The notes below the pieces were generated by a model that saw only the letters and a list, made by a program, of their open reading frames with translations, was not told the origin of the DNA and did no database searches. Shown in pieces: positions 1 through 9,175 of a DNA stretch of 47,083 nucleotides. The translations under genes were made by a program, and so were the position numbers. How positions within the stretch are numbered: the stretch's first letter is position 1; every line of letters starts with the position of its first letter. Source of the stretch: Rubrivivax sp. (GTDB lineage Bacteria > Pseudomonadota > Gammaproteobacteria > Burkholderiales > Burkholderiaceae_C); the NCBI GenBank assembly GCA_022842825.1, contig JALHOU010000012.1:1-47083 (forward strand), read 5' to 3'.

Positions 1-399
1 GGCGCGGGCCTCGGTCTGGGCCTGGGTGCGGGTTATGCAACGGGCGTGATGGCGGGCAGCGGCAGCAGCGACCGCGCAGTGCCCTCGGCCGCCGACTCGC
101 GGGCCGAGCCGGCCCGCACGCCGCGGCCGCCGCAGGCGGCCGAGCCGATCCGCATCGAGCGCTACGACCTCCCCGCCGCGGACCTGCAGGCTGTGGCCAG
201 CGCCGCCGGCCTCGAGTGGGTGGGCAGCGATGCGGCGAAGGTGGCGGCGGTTCAGGCGGCCATGGCCGCCGAACCGAAGCCGGTGCACGTGCCGCGCGAG
301 CCGAAGCCGCCCGTGGTCATCGACGAGGGGCCGCTCGTGCTCGTCGAGACGCGCAAGGACCTCTCGCAGGTCAAGCTGCCCTTCGAGTCCGCGAACTGA
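1..399 (+). CDS. rne: Ribonuclease E, C-terminal end (partial)
   Basis: The open frame enters from the left edge and stops at 397-399, so only about 132 C-terminal residues are visible and the start lies outside. The visible part is low-complexity (Gly-rich, then Ala/Pro/Glu/Arg-rich) and ends in a better-conserved tail with VHVPREPKPP, LVLVETRKDL and VKLPFE. I recognise that tail from the C-terminus of Burkholderiales RNase E, the single-strand endonuclease that scaffolds the RNA degradosome. No catalytic (S1 or DNase-like) domain is in view, so the call depends on tail similarity alone. The gene converges on nagZ with 91 bp between the stops. Any other protein with a disordered tail remains possible. 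Confidence 0.6.
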   Translation, partial: GAGLGLGLGAGYATGVMAGSGSSDRAVPSAADSRAEPARTPRPPQAAEPIRIERYDLPAADLQAVASAAGLEWVGSDAAKVAAVQAAMAAEPKPVHVPREPKPPVVIDEGPLVLVETRKDLSQVKLPFESAN

Positions 400-490
400 T
401 CCAGGGCGGCGGGCGCCGTCTTCCGGCACCGGCCGCACCACCGTGATCTGGGCTGGCCTGATGTGCGGGTCCGCCCGCGCTCAGGGCCGC

Positions 491-1561
491 TCAGGGCAGG
501 CGCTCGAGCGCGTGTTGGTAGGCCGGGTCGTGCATCAGCGCGTCCCACGCCAGCGGCGGTGCGGTGGGCAGCAGCGCCTGCCTGCGCGCCTCGCTGTCGG
601 GGTCGGGCGACCACCGGCCCTCGGCCGCGGCGGCGGCGAGGCCCTCGAGCAATCCGTCCACGGCCGCGCCGCCATCGACCGACTGGTTGCACAGCAGCAC
701 CATGTCGCAGCCAGCCTGCAGCGCCAGCGCCGCCGCTTCGGTGAAGGTGAGCGCGGCGCCATCCAGGTGGCGGGCGCCTTCCATGCTCAGGTCGTCGCTG
801 AACACGGCGCCGGTGAAGCCCAGCCGCTCGCGCAGGACCTCCTTCAGCCAGCGCTCGGAGAAGCCGGCCGGCCGGTGGTCGACCTTGGGGTAGACCACGT
901 GCGCCGGCATCACCGCCGTCAACGTCGAGCTGAGCCAGCCGTAGGGGGCGGCATCGTCGGCGAGAAGCACTTTCAGGCTGCGGCGGTCCACCGGCACGGC
1001 CACGTGGCTGTCGGCCTTGACGAAGCCGTGGCCGGGGTAGTGCTTGCCGCAGTGCGCCATGCCGGCGCGTTGCATGCCGTGCGCCACGCTCTTGGCCAGC
1101 AGCGCCGCCACCCGGGGGTCGCGGTGGAAGGCACGATCGCCGATGACGGTGCTGCCGCCGTGGTCGAGGTCGAGCACGGGCGCGAAGGACAGGTCGACGC
1201 CGCAGGCGCGCAGCTCGGCGGCCAGCACGTGGCCAAGCGCCGTGGCGGCATCCGTGGCAGCCATGGCGTCGCGCATCCACTGGTCGCCCAGTGCGCGCAT
1301 CGGTGGCAAGGCCGTGAAGCCATCAGTGCGGAAGCGCTGCACGCGGCCGCCTTCGTGGTCGACGCAGATCAGGCAGTCGGGCCTGAGCGATTTGATCTCG
1401 GCCGTCAGCTCGGTGAGCTGGCGCCGGCTCTCCCAGTTGCGTGCGAAGAGGATGAGGCCGCCGGTGAGCGGATGCGCGATGCGCCGGCGGTCGTCGGCCG
1501 TGAGCGCGAGCCCGGCGACGTCGAGCACCACGGGTGCGTGTGATTCGAGCGTGGGGTTCAT
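491..1561 (-). CDS. nagZ: Beta-N-acetylhexosaminidase NagZ (GH3)
   Basis: Cytoplasmic glycoside hydrolase family 3 enzyme of peptidoglycan recycling. It removes GlcNAc from GlcNAc-1,6-anhydroMurNAc (peptides). The 356-residue length fits single-domain NagZ. Visible family motifs are the substrate loop DHEGGRVQRFR, the KHYPGHG loop with its following DSH, and SDDLSMEGA, which carries the nucleophile Asp. I chose the ATG at 1561 because the sequence from MNPTLESHAPVVLDVAG matches the usual NagZ N-terminus; a longer in-frame start at 1603 would add 14 unlikely residues. It is the last gene of the lepA-to-nagZ run and lies 38 bp downstream of acpS. Confidence 0.95.
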   Translation of the reverse strand: MNPTLESHAPVVLDVAGLALTADDRRRIAHPLTGGLILFARNWESRRQLTELTAEIKSLRPDCLICVDHEGGRVQRFRTDGFTALPPMRALGDQWMRDAMAATDAATALGHVLAAELRACGVDLSFAPVLDLDHGGSTVIGDRAFHRDPRVAALLAKSVAHGMQRAGMAHCGKHYPGHGFVKADSHVAVPVDRRSLKVLLADDAAPYGWLSSTLTAVMPAHVVYPKVDHRPAGFSERWLKEVLRERLGFTGAVFSDDLSMEGARHLDGAALTFTEAAALALQAGCDMVLLCNQSVDGGAAVDGLLEGLAAAAAEGRWSPDPDSEARRQALLPTAPPLAWDALMHDPAYQHALERLP

Positions 1562-1599
1562 GGGGCAGGGCTCATCGGTTGCGGCGCTGGGGGCGGATC

Positions 1600-2007
1600 T
1601 CACGCGCTCGGGGCCGGCCGGGCCTCGACCACGACGAAGGCGGCCACGTAGTCGGACTCGTCGGTGACGCTGACATGGGCCACGAGGGCGCGCTCGGCGA
1701 ACCAGCCGGCCAGCGCACCGGACAGGCGGACGACGGGCTTGCCGCTTGGCTCGTTGAGGATCTCGCAGGTCGACCAGGTCATTGGAGTGCGGATGCCCAG
1801 GCCGATAGCCTTGGAAAAGGCCTCCTTGGCCGAGAAGCGGGTGGCGAGGAAACGCAGCCCGCGCGCCGGGTGGCGGGCGCGGCGCGCCTGGAACACCTTC
1901 AGCTCGGCCGGGCCCAACACGCGCTCAGCGAAGCGGTCGCCGCGGCGGGCCAGGGTCTGCGCCATGCGGCGCAGGTCGCAGATGTCGGTGCCGATGCCGT
2001 AGATCAC
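1600..2007 (-). CDS. acpS: Holo-[acyl-carrier-protein] synthase AcpS
   Basis: Transfers 4'-phosphopantetheine from CoA to the conserved Ser of acyl carrier protein. About 135 residues, typical of trimeric AcpS. It begins [11 protein letters not shown], with the Mg-binding Asp in GTDI, and carries the second family motif [10 protein letters not shown], with its metal-binding Glu, near residue 60. There is no ATG at the conserved N-terminus, so the start is taken as the GTG at 2007. Frames reaching further upstream run into pdxJ in a different frame. It follows pdxJ by 62 bp. Its substrate gene acpP lies about 13 kb away in this window. Confidence 0.94.
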   Translation of the reverse strand: MIYGIGTDICDLRRMAQTLARRGDRFAERVLGPAELKVFQARRARHPARGLRFLATRFSAKEAFSKAIGLGIRTPMTWSTCEILNEPSGKPVVRLSGALAGWFAERALVAHVSVTDESDYVAAFVVVEARPAPSA

Positions 2008-2069
2008 CGCGCGCCCCCGGTTGCCTGCCTGCGGCGCACTGCGGTCCTGGCCCTCGAGAGGCGCGGGCC

Positions 2070-2873
2070 TCAGGCCGGCGCCGCAGCGCGCCGGATGACG
2101 CGCTGGTAGTCGCGCACCGTCTCGGGCAGGCCGAGCTCCAGCGCGTCGGCGATGAGCGCATGGCCGATGGAGACCTCGAGCACGCCGGGCACTGCGTGCA
2201 GGAAGTCGGCGAGGTTGTCGCGGTTGAGGTCGTGGCCGGCGTTCACCCCGAGACCGGCCGCAGCCGCGGCGCGAGCCGCCGCAGCGAACCGGTCGATCTG
2301 TGGCGCCTGACCGGCCGTGCTGTGCGCGGCGGCATAGGGCTCGGTGTAGAGCTCGACGCGGTCGGCACCGACCGCGCGCGCCAGCGGCATGGCGGCCGGG
2401 TCGGCGTCCATGAAGAGGCTCACGCGCACGCCGAGCGCGCGGCATTCGTCGATGAGAGGCCGCACGCGGGCACCATCGGCCGCCAGGTTCCAGCCATGGT
2501 CGCTCGTGAACTGGCCTTCGCTGTCGGGCACGAAGGTCGCCTGGTGGGGGCGCACGGCACGGATGAAGTCCATCAGGTTGTGGAACGGGTTGCCCTCGAT
2601 GTTGTACTCGGCCTGCGGCCACTGCTTGAGCAGCGCGGCGAGGTCGTGCACGTCGTGGGCACGGATGTGGCGCTCGTCGGGGCGCGGGTGCACGGTGATG
2701 CCGTCGGCGCCAGCCTCCAGCGACAGCGTGGCTGCGCGTACCACGCTCGGGATGCCGAGGTGCCGGGTGTTGCGCAGCAGCGCGACCTTGTTGACGTTGA
2801 CCGAGAGCGCCGTGGCGCCGTGCCCAGCGCGGGTGACGGCTTGCGTGCTCTCCGGGGCCATGAGCGGGTTCAT
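2070..2873 (-). CDS. pdxJ: Pyridoxine 5'-phosphate synthase PdxJ
   Basis: Last step of the DXP-dependent vitamin B6 pathway. It condenses 1-deoxy-D-xylulose 5-phosphate with 3-amino-2-oxopropyl phosphate to give pyridoxine 5'-phosphate. The TIM-barrel motifs are clear: [15 protein letters not shown] near the N-terminus (normally L-x-V-N-I-D-H-x-A-x-x-R), [12 protein letters not shown], a Glu-containing EYNIEGNP, and VNAGHDLN late in the protein. The barrel's first strand reads VNVNKVA, where the family usually has VNIDHVA. The ATG at 2873 overlaps the recO stop as ATGA, which supports this start; MAPEST at 2861 is an alternative. The 267-residue length is slightly above average because of the N-terminal extension. 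Confidence 0.94.
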   Translation of the reverse strand: MNPLMAPESTQAVTRAGHGATALSVNVNKVALLRNTRHLGIPSVVRAATLSLEAGADGITVHPRPDERHIRAHDVHDLAALLKQWPQAEYNIEGNPFHNLMDFIRAVRPHQATFVPDSEGQFTSDHGWNLAADGARVRPLIDECRALGVRVSLFMDADPAAMPLARAVGADRVELYTEPYAAAHSTAGQAPQIDRFAAAARAAAAAGLGVNAGHDLNRDNLADFLHAVPGVLEVSIGHALIADALELGLPETVRDYQRVIRRAAAPA

Positions 2874-3673
2874 CGTTCGTGCGGTGGGGCCGCAAGGCGC
2901 TGCAACTGCAGGCCGACGCGGCGCGTGCGCAGTTGCGCGGTGGCGAGATGATAGTGAACGAGGTTGCGCAGGGGGGTGCGCAGCGCCTGCGCGTGGCCGG
3001 CACAGGCCTGGCGCAGCGCGGCGGCACTGCCGTGCTGCAACGCCGCCTGCAGCCCGACCCAGGTGGCGCCGGGCATGCCTTGACCGTCGGCGACCATGCC
3101 CGACTCGGGCGCCAGCGTGTAGCGCCGCTCGCTCACGAGCGGCTCGGCGCTGGCGGTGACCACGTCGAGCTCGGGCAGCCAGCCGAGCTCGCGCAGCAGG
3201 ACGAGCTCGAAGGCGCGCAGCGCCACGGCCTCGGTGTCGACCGCGGCCGGCGCGGGCGCCGGCGCGGAGTCGTCACCTGCCCCCGCCAGGGCCCGCAGCG
3301 TCTCGGCATAGGCATCGAACAGCAGCGGATGCGGGTCCTGCCGCGCCAGGCCCTTGAGCAGCAGCTCGTTCAAGTAGAAGCCCGACATCAGCGCCGCCGC
3401 TGGCAACGGCGCGCCGCCACCCCACTCCACCGCACGCAGGCTCTTCACTTCGGCATCGCCGTCGGCGGCGGTGCGCGAGAGCCACACCGTGAGCGGGTGG
3501 AACGGCAGCAGCAGGGGGCGGAAGTTCGAGGTCGGCCGCTTCGCCCCCTTGGCGACCACGACGACGCGGCCCTGGCCGCGCGTGAAGAGATCGACGATGA
3601 GGCTCGACTCGCTCCAGTCGTAGCTGTGCAGCACGAATGCCTGCAGCGGCGGCGTGGCGCGCGAGGTGGGCAT
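2870..3673 (-). CDS. recO: DNA repair protein RecO
   Basis: RecF-pathway mediator that binds single-stranded DNA and SSB and helps load RecA. The N-terminal OB-fold is recognisable ([20 protein letters not shown], then [15 protein letters not shown] and [11 protein letters not shown]), followed by the helical domain with [12 protein letters not shown] took the ATG at 3673 because the upstream in-frame stretch is Arg-rich, unlike RecO, and overlaps the 3' end of era. This gives 267 residues. The C-terminal half has an Ala/Pro-rich insert near residues 130-150. Its 3' end overlaps pdxJ by 4 bp, implying translational coupling. Confidence 0.92.
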   Translation of the reverse strand: MPTSRATPPLQAFVLHSYDWSESSLIVDLFTRGQGRVVVVAKGAKRPTSNFRPLLLPFHPLTVWLSRTAADGDAEVKSLRAVEWGGGAPLPAAALMSGFYLNELLLKGLARQDPHPLLFDAYAETLRALAGAGDDSAPAPAPAAVDTEAVALRAFELVLLRELGWLPELDVVTASAEPLVSERRYTLAPESGMVADGQGMPGATWVGLQAALQHGSAAALRQACAGHAQALRTPLRNLVHYHLATAQLRTRRVGLQLQRLAAPPHER

Positions 3674-3711
3674 GGGGTCCGTGGGCCGGGTCGCGCCGTC
3701 GCCTCGCCGGC

Positions 3712-4755
3712 TCACTCGTACCCGTAGCTGCGCAGGTGCGCCTCGTCGTCGGCCCAGCCGGAGCGCACCTTGACCCACAGCTCGAGGAAGACACGCGCCT
3801 CGAGCAGCTTCTCGAGCTCCTGCCGCGCCTCGCTGCCGATGCGCTTGAGGCGCTCGCCGCCCTCGCCGATGACCATGCCCTTGTGGGCGTCGCGCTCGAC
3901 GACGATGCTGGCGGAGATGCGCACTCGCCTCGGGCCGGGGACGGCAACCGAGCCGGTCGCGTCGGGGCGGCCCTCTCGACCCTCTCGGCCTTCCCTCTCC
4001 GCCTGGCTCCCCGCGTCCGCACCGCCGCTTTCAGCGCCCTCGTCCTCGAACTTCTCGATGACGACCGTGGAGGTGTAGGGCAGCTCGTCGCCGGTAAGGC
4101 GGAAGAGCTTCTCCCGCACAAGCTCGCCGGCCAGGAAACGCTCGCTGCGGTCGGTGAGCGTCTCGGCCTCGAACTGCCAAGGCTGCTCGGGCAGGTAAGG
4201 CTCGACGATCGCCAGGAGGCGCTCGATGTCGCCGGCCTTGCGCGCCGACATCGGCACGAACTCGGCGAAAGGGTGCCGCTCCTGCATCTGCCGCAGCCAG
4301 GGCAGAGCCTCCTGCCGGCGCGCCAGGGCATCGAGCTTGTTGGCGACGAGGATCACCGGTTTGCCCACCATCGACGCGTCCTGCAGCAGCCCCAGCACCT
4401 TGGCGTCGTCGAGGATGAAGCGGCCGGCCTCGCAGACGAACAGCACCACGTCCACGTCGCCAAGCGTGGCGAGCACGGTGCGGTTGAGCGTGCGGTTGAG
4501 GGCCTTCTGCAGGCGTGTCTGGAAGCCGGGCGTGTCGACGAAGACGAACTGGCTCGCGCCCAGCGTGCGCACGCCGGTGATGCGGTGGCGCGTCGTCTGC
4601 GCCTTCTTCGAGGTGATGCTGATCTTCTGGCCGACGAGGGCGTTGAGCAGGGTGCTCTTTCCGACGTTGGGGCGCCCGACGATCGCAACGTGGCCGCAGC
4701 GCTGGGGTAACGGGGGCGCCTGCGGGGCGTCGGTGGGTTCGGCCATCGTGGACAC
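3712..4755 (-). CDS. era: GTPase Era with an insertion in the KH domain
   Basis: Essential GTPase that binds the 3' end of 16S rRNA during 30S assembly. The G motifs are intact: GRPNVGKST (residues 28-36), the switch region around [13 protein letters not shown] (74-78), NKLD (139-142) and a SAR motif (170-172). The C-terminal KH domain follows with [13 protein letters not shown] near 296-308. At 347 residues it is about 45 longer than usual. The extra length is a low-complexity block at residues 238-277, between VVIEKFED and the second KH strand, containing repeated EGR units. The start could also be the fourth codon (4746). It lies 70 bp after rnc and 38 bp before recO, as in many proteobacterial rnc-era-recO operons. 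Confidence 0.96.
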   Translation of the reverse strand: MSTMAEPTDAPQAPPLPQRCGHVAIVGRPNVGKSTLLNALVGQKISITSKKAQTTRHRITGVRTLGASQFVFVDTPGFQTRLQKALNRTLNRTVLATLGDVDVVLFVCEAGRFILDDAKVLGLLQDASMVGKPVILVANKLDALARRQEALPWLRQMQERHPFAEFVPMSARKAGDIERLLAIVEPYLPEQPWQFEAETLTDRSERFLAGELVREKLFRLTGDELPYTSTVVIEKFEDEGAESGGADAGSQAEREGREGREGRPDATGSVAVPGPRRVRISASIVVERDAHKGMVIGEGGERLKRIGSEARQELEKLLEARVFLELWVKVRSGWADDEAHLRSYGYE

Positions 4756-4825
4756 TAACAGGAAGCAGCCGAGGGAGTGGCCGTGGGAGCTGCCACCCTC
4801 GCGGGCCGGGCGCGCGCCGGCGCCG

Positions 4826-5548
4826 TCACGAGCGAAGCGGCCCGCCCGGGCTGTCGTTGGCCTTCAGGACCGCCAGCAGGCGGCGCGCGGCCTCCTGTTC
4901 GGCCGCGCGGCGCGAGCGGCCTTCGCCGCGCTCGGTGAGCGCGAGATCGGGCACCGTGCATTCGACCTCGAAGGTCTGCGCGTGCTTCTCGCCGCGCGTG
5001 GCGGCGATGCGATAGCCGGGCACCGGCAGGCGGCGCGCCTGCAGCCATTCCTGCAGCTCGGTCTTGGCGTCCTTGCTCCAGCTGTCGGCCTCGGTGGCCT
5101 GGATGACCTCGCCAAAGAGGCGCTGCACGACGCCGAGTGCCGCCTCGTAGCCGCTCTCGTGGAAGACCGCGCCGATCACCGCCTCGAGCGCGTCGGCCAG
5201 GATGGAGGCGCGCAGCGCGCCGCCGCCCCTCGCCTCGCCTTCGGACAGGCGCAGCACCTCTGGCAGGCCGAGCGCCAGCGCGGCGCGATGCAGGCTGTCT
5301 TCGCGCACGAGGTGGGCGCGCACGCGCGTCAGGTCGCCCTCGTCGCTGTCGCCGAAGCGGTCGAACAGCAGGCGCGAGACAGCCAGGTTCAGCACCGCGT
5401 CGCCGAGGAACTCGAGGCGCTCGTTGTGGCCAGCGCCGAAGCTGCGGTGCGTGAGCGCCCGCTGCAGCAGGCCCTCGTTGCCGAACTGGTAGCCCAGCCG
5501 GCGCTGCAGGGCCAGCAGGGGCGGCAGGATCGACACGTGGGCGGACAT
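4826..5548 (-). CDS. rnc: Ribonuclease III
   Basis: Double-strand-specific endoribonuclease that processes rRNA precursors and structured mRNAs. The signature [11 protein letters not shown] sits near residue 43, and a second acidic active-site segment, [12 protein letters not shown], near 120. The C-terminal double-stranded RNA-binding domain runs from about residue 165 (KTELQEWLQ) through [16 protein letters not shown]. The length of 240 residues is normal. The ATG at 5548 lies 3 bp downstream of the stop of the preceding DUF4845 gene, indicating one transcript. rnc and era are commonly co-transcribed, and RNase III cleavage of its own leader is known in enterics but is not visible here. Confidence 0.96.
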   Translation of the reverse strand: MSAHVSILPPLLALQRRLGYQFGNEGLLQRALTHRSFGAGHNERLEFLGDAVLNLAVSRLLFDRFGDSDEGDLTRVRAHLVREDSLHRAALALGLPEVLRLSEGEARGGGALRASILADALEAVIGAVFHESGYEAALGVVQRLFGEVIQATEADSWSKDAKTELQEWLQARRLPVPGYRIAATRGEKHAQTFEVECTVPDLALTERGEGRSRRAAEQEAARRLLAVLKANDSPGGPLRS

Positions 5549-5551
5549 CTC

Positions 5552-5953
5552 TCAGCGCGTCTGGACCTGCGAGCGCCCCTCGTACTTGATCAGCAGGAAG
5601 ACGGGGCCGGCGATCGGCACTTCCTTGTCGTAGGCAAAGCTGATGACCACCTTGTCGTTTTCCTTGGTGATCGAGAGGTCCTTGCTGGTGATCGAGCTGA
5701 TCGAATACTCGATGTCGCGCTGGCGGTCGAATGCGTTGCGCGCCTCGGCCACCGTGGCCGGGTTGGTGGCGGCGATCTTGGTCACGGCGCGCTGAATGGT
5801 CATGTACTCGTTGACGGTGGGCAGCGTGCGCACCAGCAGGTAGCCGAAGAAACCGATCACGATCGCCCAGAAGAGCAGGCCGAACATCGTGAGGCCGCGC
5901 TGGGCGCGGCGCGGCGCCAGGGGCCGGCGGAGATGGCTTGACGGTTGCTTCAT
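5552..5953 (-). CDS. DUF4845 family membrane-anchored protein
   Basis: Small protein of about 133 residues, with basic N-terminal residues and one transmembrane segment (MFGLLFWAIVIGFFGYLLV) followed by a soluble domain that I recognise as DUF4845. This family sits between lepB and rnc across beta- and gammaproteobacteria; its biochemical role is unknown. The QRGLTMFGL motif before the helix recalls pseudopilin-like N-termini. The start is unsettled. An ATG at 5953 gives the usual short basic leader, but a GTG at 5974 is preceded by GGAG at good spacing and would add seven residues. It lies 3 bp upstream of rnc, so the two are probably translated together. Confidence 0.85.
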   Translation of the reverse strand: MKQPSSHLRRPLAPRRAQRGLTMFGLLFWAIVIGFFGYLLVRTLPTVNEYMTIQRAVTKIAATNPATVAEARNAFDRQRDIEYSISSITSKDLSITKENDKVVISFAYDKEVPIAGPVFLLIKYEGRSQVQTR

Positions 5954-6020
5954 GGCTTGCGCGCGTGCCTCCACGGTGTCTCCAAGTCTGCTCGGGTGGT
6001 GCGGCTCGATGCCGCCGCGC

Positions 6021-6992
6021 CTAGTGGAAGGCGCCGATGCGAGCCAGGTTGCCGAAGTTCATCCAGACGAAGAATGCCCTGCCCACGAGATTCTGATCGG
6101 GAACGAAGCCCCAGAACCGTGAGTCCATCGAATTGTCGCGGTTGTCGCCCATCACGAAGTAGTGGCCGGGTGGCACCTTGCAGGTGACGCCCTCGGGCGT
6201 GTAGCGGCAGTTCTCGGCGAACGGAAACCGCTTCGGGAAAGGTCCGTAGCCGCCCGGGCGCTTGGGGTCGACGCGGACCATGTGTTCGACCTCGCCCAGC
6301 TTCTCGGTGAACTGGGGAGCGTAGCTCAGGCTCTCGTCGTCGTAGTGCTCGCCCTTGGACACCGTGGGCACCGGCTGGCCGTTGATCGAGAGCTTCTGGT
6401 CGATGTAGGCGACCTCGTCGCCGGGGATCGCAACCACGCGCTTGATGTAGTCGACCCAGGGCTCGGGTGGGTAGCGGAAGACGACGACGTCGCCGCGCTT
6501 GACTGGGTTGTTGTCGACGATCTTCTTGTTGATGACCGGCAGGCGGATGCCGTAGTGGTACTTGTTGACCAGGATGAGGTCGCCCACCGCCAGCGTCGGA
6601 ACCATCGAGCCCGACGGGATCTTGAAGGGCTCGAAGAGAAACGAGCGCAGCAGGAAGACGATGAGGATCACCGGGAAGAGGCCGGCGGTCCAGTCCAGCC
6701 ACCAGGGCTGCATGAGCAGCTTGTGCTTGGCCTCCTGCACGTCGCCGTCGACCTTCTCGATGCCGAGCCGGGCCAGTTCGGCGCGGCGGCCGGCGTCCTG
6801 CTGTTCGAGGCGGGCTGCGGCGGCCAAGCGGGCCGGCCGGAAGTGAAAGCGTTCGGCCAGCCAGTAGGCCAGCGTGACCGAGGTCAGGATGAACAGCAGC
6901 AAGGAGAAGTTGCCGGTCCAGGCGCCGACGAACCAGCCGCCGAGGTAGACCACGAGGGCGCCGTACAGCGCGCCGGTGAGTGAGCTCATCAT
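6021..6992 (-). CDS. lepB: Signal peptidase I LepB
   Basis: Inner-membrane Ser/Lys protease that removes signal peptides from secreted proteins. The N-terminus has two hydrophobic segments (about residues 5-45) joined by a charged cytoplasmic loop to a third segment near 103-118. The catalytic Ser is S129 in IPSGSMVPTL, and the general-base Lys is K184 in YIKRVVAIPGD. The box E motif GDNRDNSMDSRFWG is near the C-terminus. The 323-residue length fits the proteobacterial enzyme. Two consecutive ATG codons (6992 and 6989) are possible starts. It is 43 bp downstream of lepA, the classic lepA-lepB pair. Confidence 0.96.
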   Translation of the reverse strand: MMSSLTGALYGALVVYLGGWFVGAWTGNFSLLLFILTSVTLAYWLAERFHFRPARLAAAARLEQQDAGRRAELARLGIEKVDGDVQEAKHKLLMQPWWLDWTAGLFPVILIVFLLRSFLFEPFKIPSGSMVPTLAVGDLILVNKYHYGIRLPVINKKIVDNNPVKRGDVVVFRYPPEPWVDYIKRVVAIPGDEVAYIDQKLSINGQPVPTVSKGEHYDDESLSYAPQFTEKLGEVEHMVRVDPKRPGGYGPFPKRFPFAENCRYTPEGVTCKVPPGHYFVMGDNRDNSMDSRFWGFVPDQNLVGRAFFVWMNFGNLARIGAFH

Positions 6993-7035
6993 GGGTGGAT
7001 GCTGGGGTTGGGCCTGCTCGGCGAGCGTGGATGAT

Positions 7036-8844
7036 TCAGTCTTCGACCTGGAGGATGGCGAGGAACGCCTCCTGCGGCACCTCGACGGTGCCGATCTGCT
7101 TCATCCGCCTCTTGCCCGCCTTCTGCTTCTCGAGCAGCTTCTTCTTGCGCGTGATGTCGCCCCCGTAGCATTTTGCCAGCACGTTCTTGCGCAGCGCCTT
7201 CACGTCCTCGCGCGCGATGATGTTGGCGCCGATGGAGGCCTGGATGGCCACGTCGTACATCTGGCGCGGGATGAGCTTGCGCATCTTGGCCGCCACCTCG
7301 CGGCCGCGGTGCTGGCTCTGCGCCCGGTGCACGATCATGGCAAGCGGGTCGACACGGTCGCCGTTGATGAGGATGTCGACCTTGACGACGTCGGCGGCGC
7401 GGTACTCCTTGAATTCGTAGTCCATGCTGGCGTAGCCGCGCGACACGCTCTTCAGCTTGTCGAAGAAGTCGAGCACGATCTCGGCCAGGGGCAGCTCGTA
7501 GGTGAGGTGCACCTGCTTGCCGTGGTAGGCCATGTTCAGCTGCACGCCACGCTTCTGGTTGGCCAGCGTCATGACCGGGCCGACGCTGTCCTGCGGCATG
7601 TACAGCTGCACGGTGACGATCGGCTCGCGGATCTCGCGGATGCGGCCGAGGTCGGGCATCTTGCTGGGGTTCTCGACCTGCAGCACGGTGCCGTCGTTGA
7701 GCTCGACCTGGTACACGACGCTCGGCGCCGTGGTGACGAGATCCTGATCGAACTCGCGCTCCAGCCGCTCCTGCACGATCTCCATGTGCAGCAAGCCCAG
7801 GAAGCCGCATCGGAAGCCGAAGCCGAGCGCCTGGCTCACCTCGGGCTCGTAGCGCAGGCTGGAGTCGTTGAGCTTGAGCTTCTCGAGCGCGTCGCGCAGC
7901 GAGTCGTACTCGCTTGCTTCGGTAGGGTAGAGGCCGGCGAAGACCTGCGGCTGGATCTCCTTGAAGCCGGGCAGCGGCTCGCTCGCCGGGCCGGCGTTGT
8001 TGGGCAGCTTCTTCTCGAGCGTGATCGTGTCGCCGACCTTGGCCGCCTGCAATTCCTTGATGCCGGCAATGAGGAAGCCGACCTCGCCGGCCTTGAGCTC
8101 CTCGCGCGGCAGCGACTTGGGCGTGAAGACGCCGATCTGCTCCAGTGGATAGACAGTGTTGGTGGCCATCAGCCGGATGCGGTCGCCCTTCTTCAGGACG
8201 CCGTCGACCACGCGCACGAGCATGACGACGCCGACGTAGTTGTCGAACCAGCTGTCGATGATCATCGCCCGCGGCGGCCCGTCAGGGTTGCCGCGCGGCG
8301 CCGGCATGCGGTGAATGACGGCCTCCAGGATGTCGTCGATGCCCATGCCGGTCTTGGCCGAGCACGGGATGGCGTCGGTTGCGTCAATGCCGATCACGTC
8401 CTCGATCTCGCGCTTGGCTCCCTCCGGGTCGGCCTGCGGCAGGTCCATCTTGTTCAGCACCGGCACGACCTCGACGCCCAGGTCCAGCGCGGTGTAGCAG
8501 TTGGCCACCGTCTGCGCCTCGACCCCTTGGCTGGCATCCACCACCAGAAGGGCGCCTTCGCAGGCGCTGAGCGAGCGGCTGACCTCGTAGCTGAAGTCGA
8601 CATGGCCGGGGGTGTCGATCAGGTTGAGCTGATAGATCCGGCCGTCGCGCGCGGTGTACTGCAGCGCCGCCGTCTGCGCCTTGATGGTGATGCCGCGCTC
8701 GCGCTCGATGTCCATCGAATCGAGCACCTGCTCCTCCATCTCCCGATCGGAGAGGCCGCCGCAGCGCTGGATGAGACGGTCGGCGAGCGTGCTCTTGCCG
8801 TGATCAATGTGGGCAATGATGGAGAAGTTGCGGATCAGGTTCAT
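7036..8844 (-). CDS. lepA: Elongation factor 4 (LepA)
   Basis: Ribosome-associated translational GTPase that back-translocates or remodels elongating ribosomes. The G domain begins at once with [20 protein letters not shown], followed by [10 protein letters not shown] (switch I), DTPGHVDF and [10 protein letters not shown]. Domains II and III follow, then the EF-G-like domain V and the LepA-specific C-terminus with [17 protein letters not shown]. The ATG at 8844 gives 602 residues and the canonical N-terminus; a frame extending to 8886 adds 14 residues of unlikely sequence. It is the first gene of the run down to nagZ, so the operon promoter should lie between 8845 and the terminator at 9008-9042. 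Confidence 0.97.
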   Translation of the reverse strand: MNLIRNFSIIAHIDHGKSTLADRLIQRCGGLSDREMEEQVLDSMDIERERGITIKAQTAALQYTARDGRIYQLNLIDTPGHVDFSYEVSRSLSACEGALLVVDASQGVEAQTVANCYTALDLGVEVVPVLNKMDLPQADPEGAKREIEDVIGIDATDAIPCSAKTGMGIDDILEAVIHRMPAPRGNPDGPPRAMIIDSWFDNYVGVVMLVRVVDGVLKKGDRIRLMATNTVYPLEQIGVFTPKSLPREELKAGEVGFLIAGIKELQAAKVGDTITLEKKLPNNAGPASEPLPGFKEIQPQVFAGLYPTEASEYDSLRDALEKLKLNDSSLRYEPEVSQALGFGFRCGFLGLLHMEIVQERLEREFDQDLVTTAPSVVYQVELNDGTVLQVENPSKMPDLGRIREIREPIVTVQLYMPQDSVGPVMTLANQKRGVQLNMAYHGKQVHLTYELPLAEIVLDFFDKLKSVSRGYASMDYEFKEYRAADVVKVDILINGDRVDPLAMIVHRAQSQHRGREVAAKMRKLIPRQMYDVAIQASIGANIIAREDVKALRKNVLAKCYGGDITRKKKLLEKQKAGKRRMKQIGTVEVPQEAFLAILQVED

Positions 8845-9007
8845 CGGGCTCGGTGTGGCGGTGTCGGGCTCGCGAGGCTCGATCACTCGGCCTTGATTTC
8901 AGTGTGCGTCGGCGGCGCGCGGTGCTTCATGCGGATGAACGCGGCCCATCGACGCATGAGCGGCCGGCGGATCGGAGTCGGAGGTTCTGCAGCCGGCCCT
9001 CGGGGCC

Positions 9008-9042
9008 AAAAAAAAGGCGCGTCAAAGAGGGTGACGCGCCTT
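9008..9042 (-). terminator. Intrinsic terminator, minus strand
   Basis: A perfect 11-bp inverted repeat (AAGGCGCGTCA at 9014-9024 and TGACGCGCCTT at 9032-9042) encloses a 7-nt loop. On the minus strand the stem is followed by a run of eight T residues (plus-strand A run at 9008-9015, overlapping the stem foot). This is the textbook form of a Rho-independent terminator for transcription coming from the mucD side. Because mucD stops 460 bp earlier, the terminated transcript is either a long mucD 3' UTR or a separate small RNA. Confidence 0.85.
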
Positions 9043-9155
9043 CCAACAGAACGTTTGGCAACTGCTTGTTGGGCGTTCATTCTATCCAAAAGGGTCTCGC
9101 GGGAACCCGCGCCAGCACTACATTTCCGGCCGTTGCAGGGATCCGACATGGGAAT

Positions 9156-9175
9156 TCATACACAGCTTATCCACA
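9156..9175 (+). promoter_or_regulatory. Tandem DnaA-box-like 9-mers
   Basis: TTATCCACA at 9167-9175 is a perfect match to the DnaA consensus. TCATACACA at 9156-9164 differs from the relaxed consensus TTWTNCACA only at its second base. Both have the same orientation and their starts are 11 bp apart, about one helical turn. They lie in a relatively AT-rich, gene-free stretch. No dnaA, dnaN or AT-rich unwinding element is nearby, so this is unlikely to be oriC. It could be a DnaA titration or regulatory site, or chance. Confidence 0.4.

Noticed and set aside
8883-9149. 88-codon minus-strand frame upstream of lepA
   Set aside because: It reads straight through an intrinsic terminator hairpin and T run, has no good Shine-Dalgarno and no recognisable sequence.
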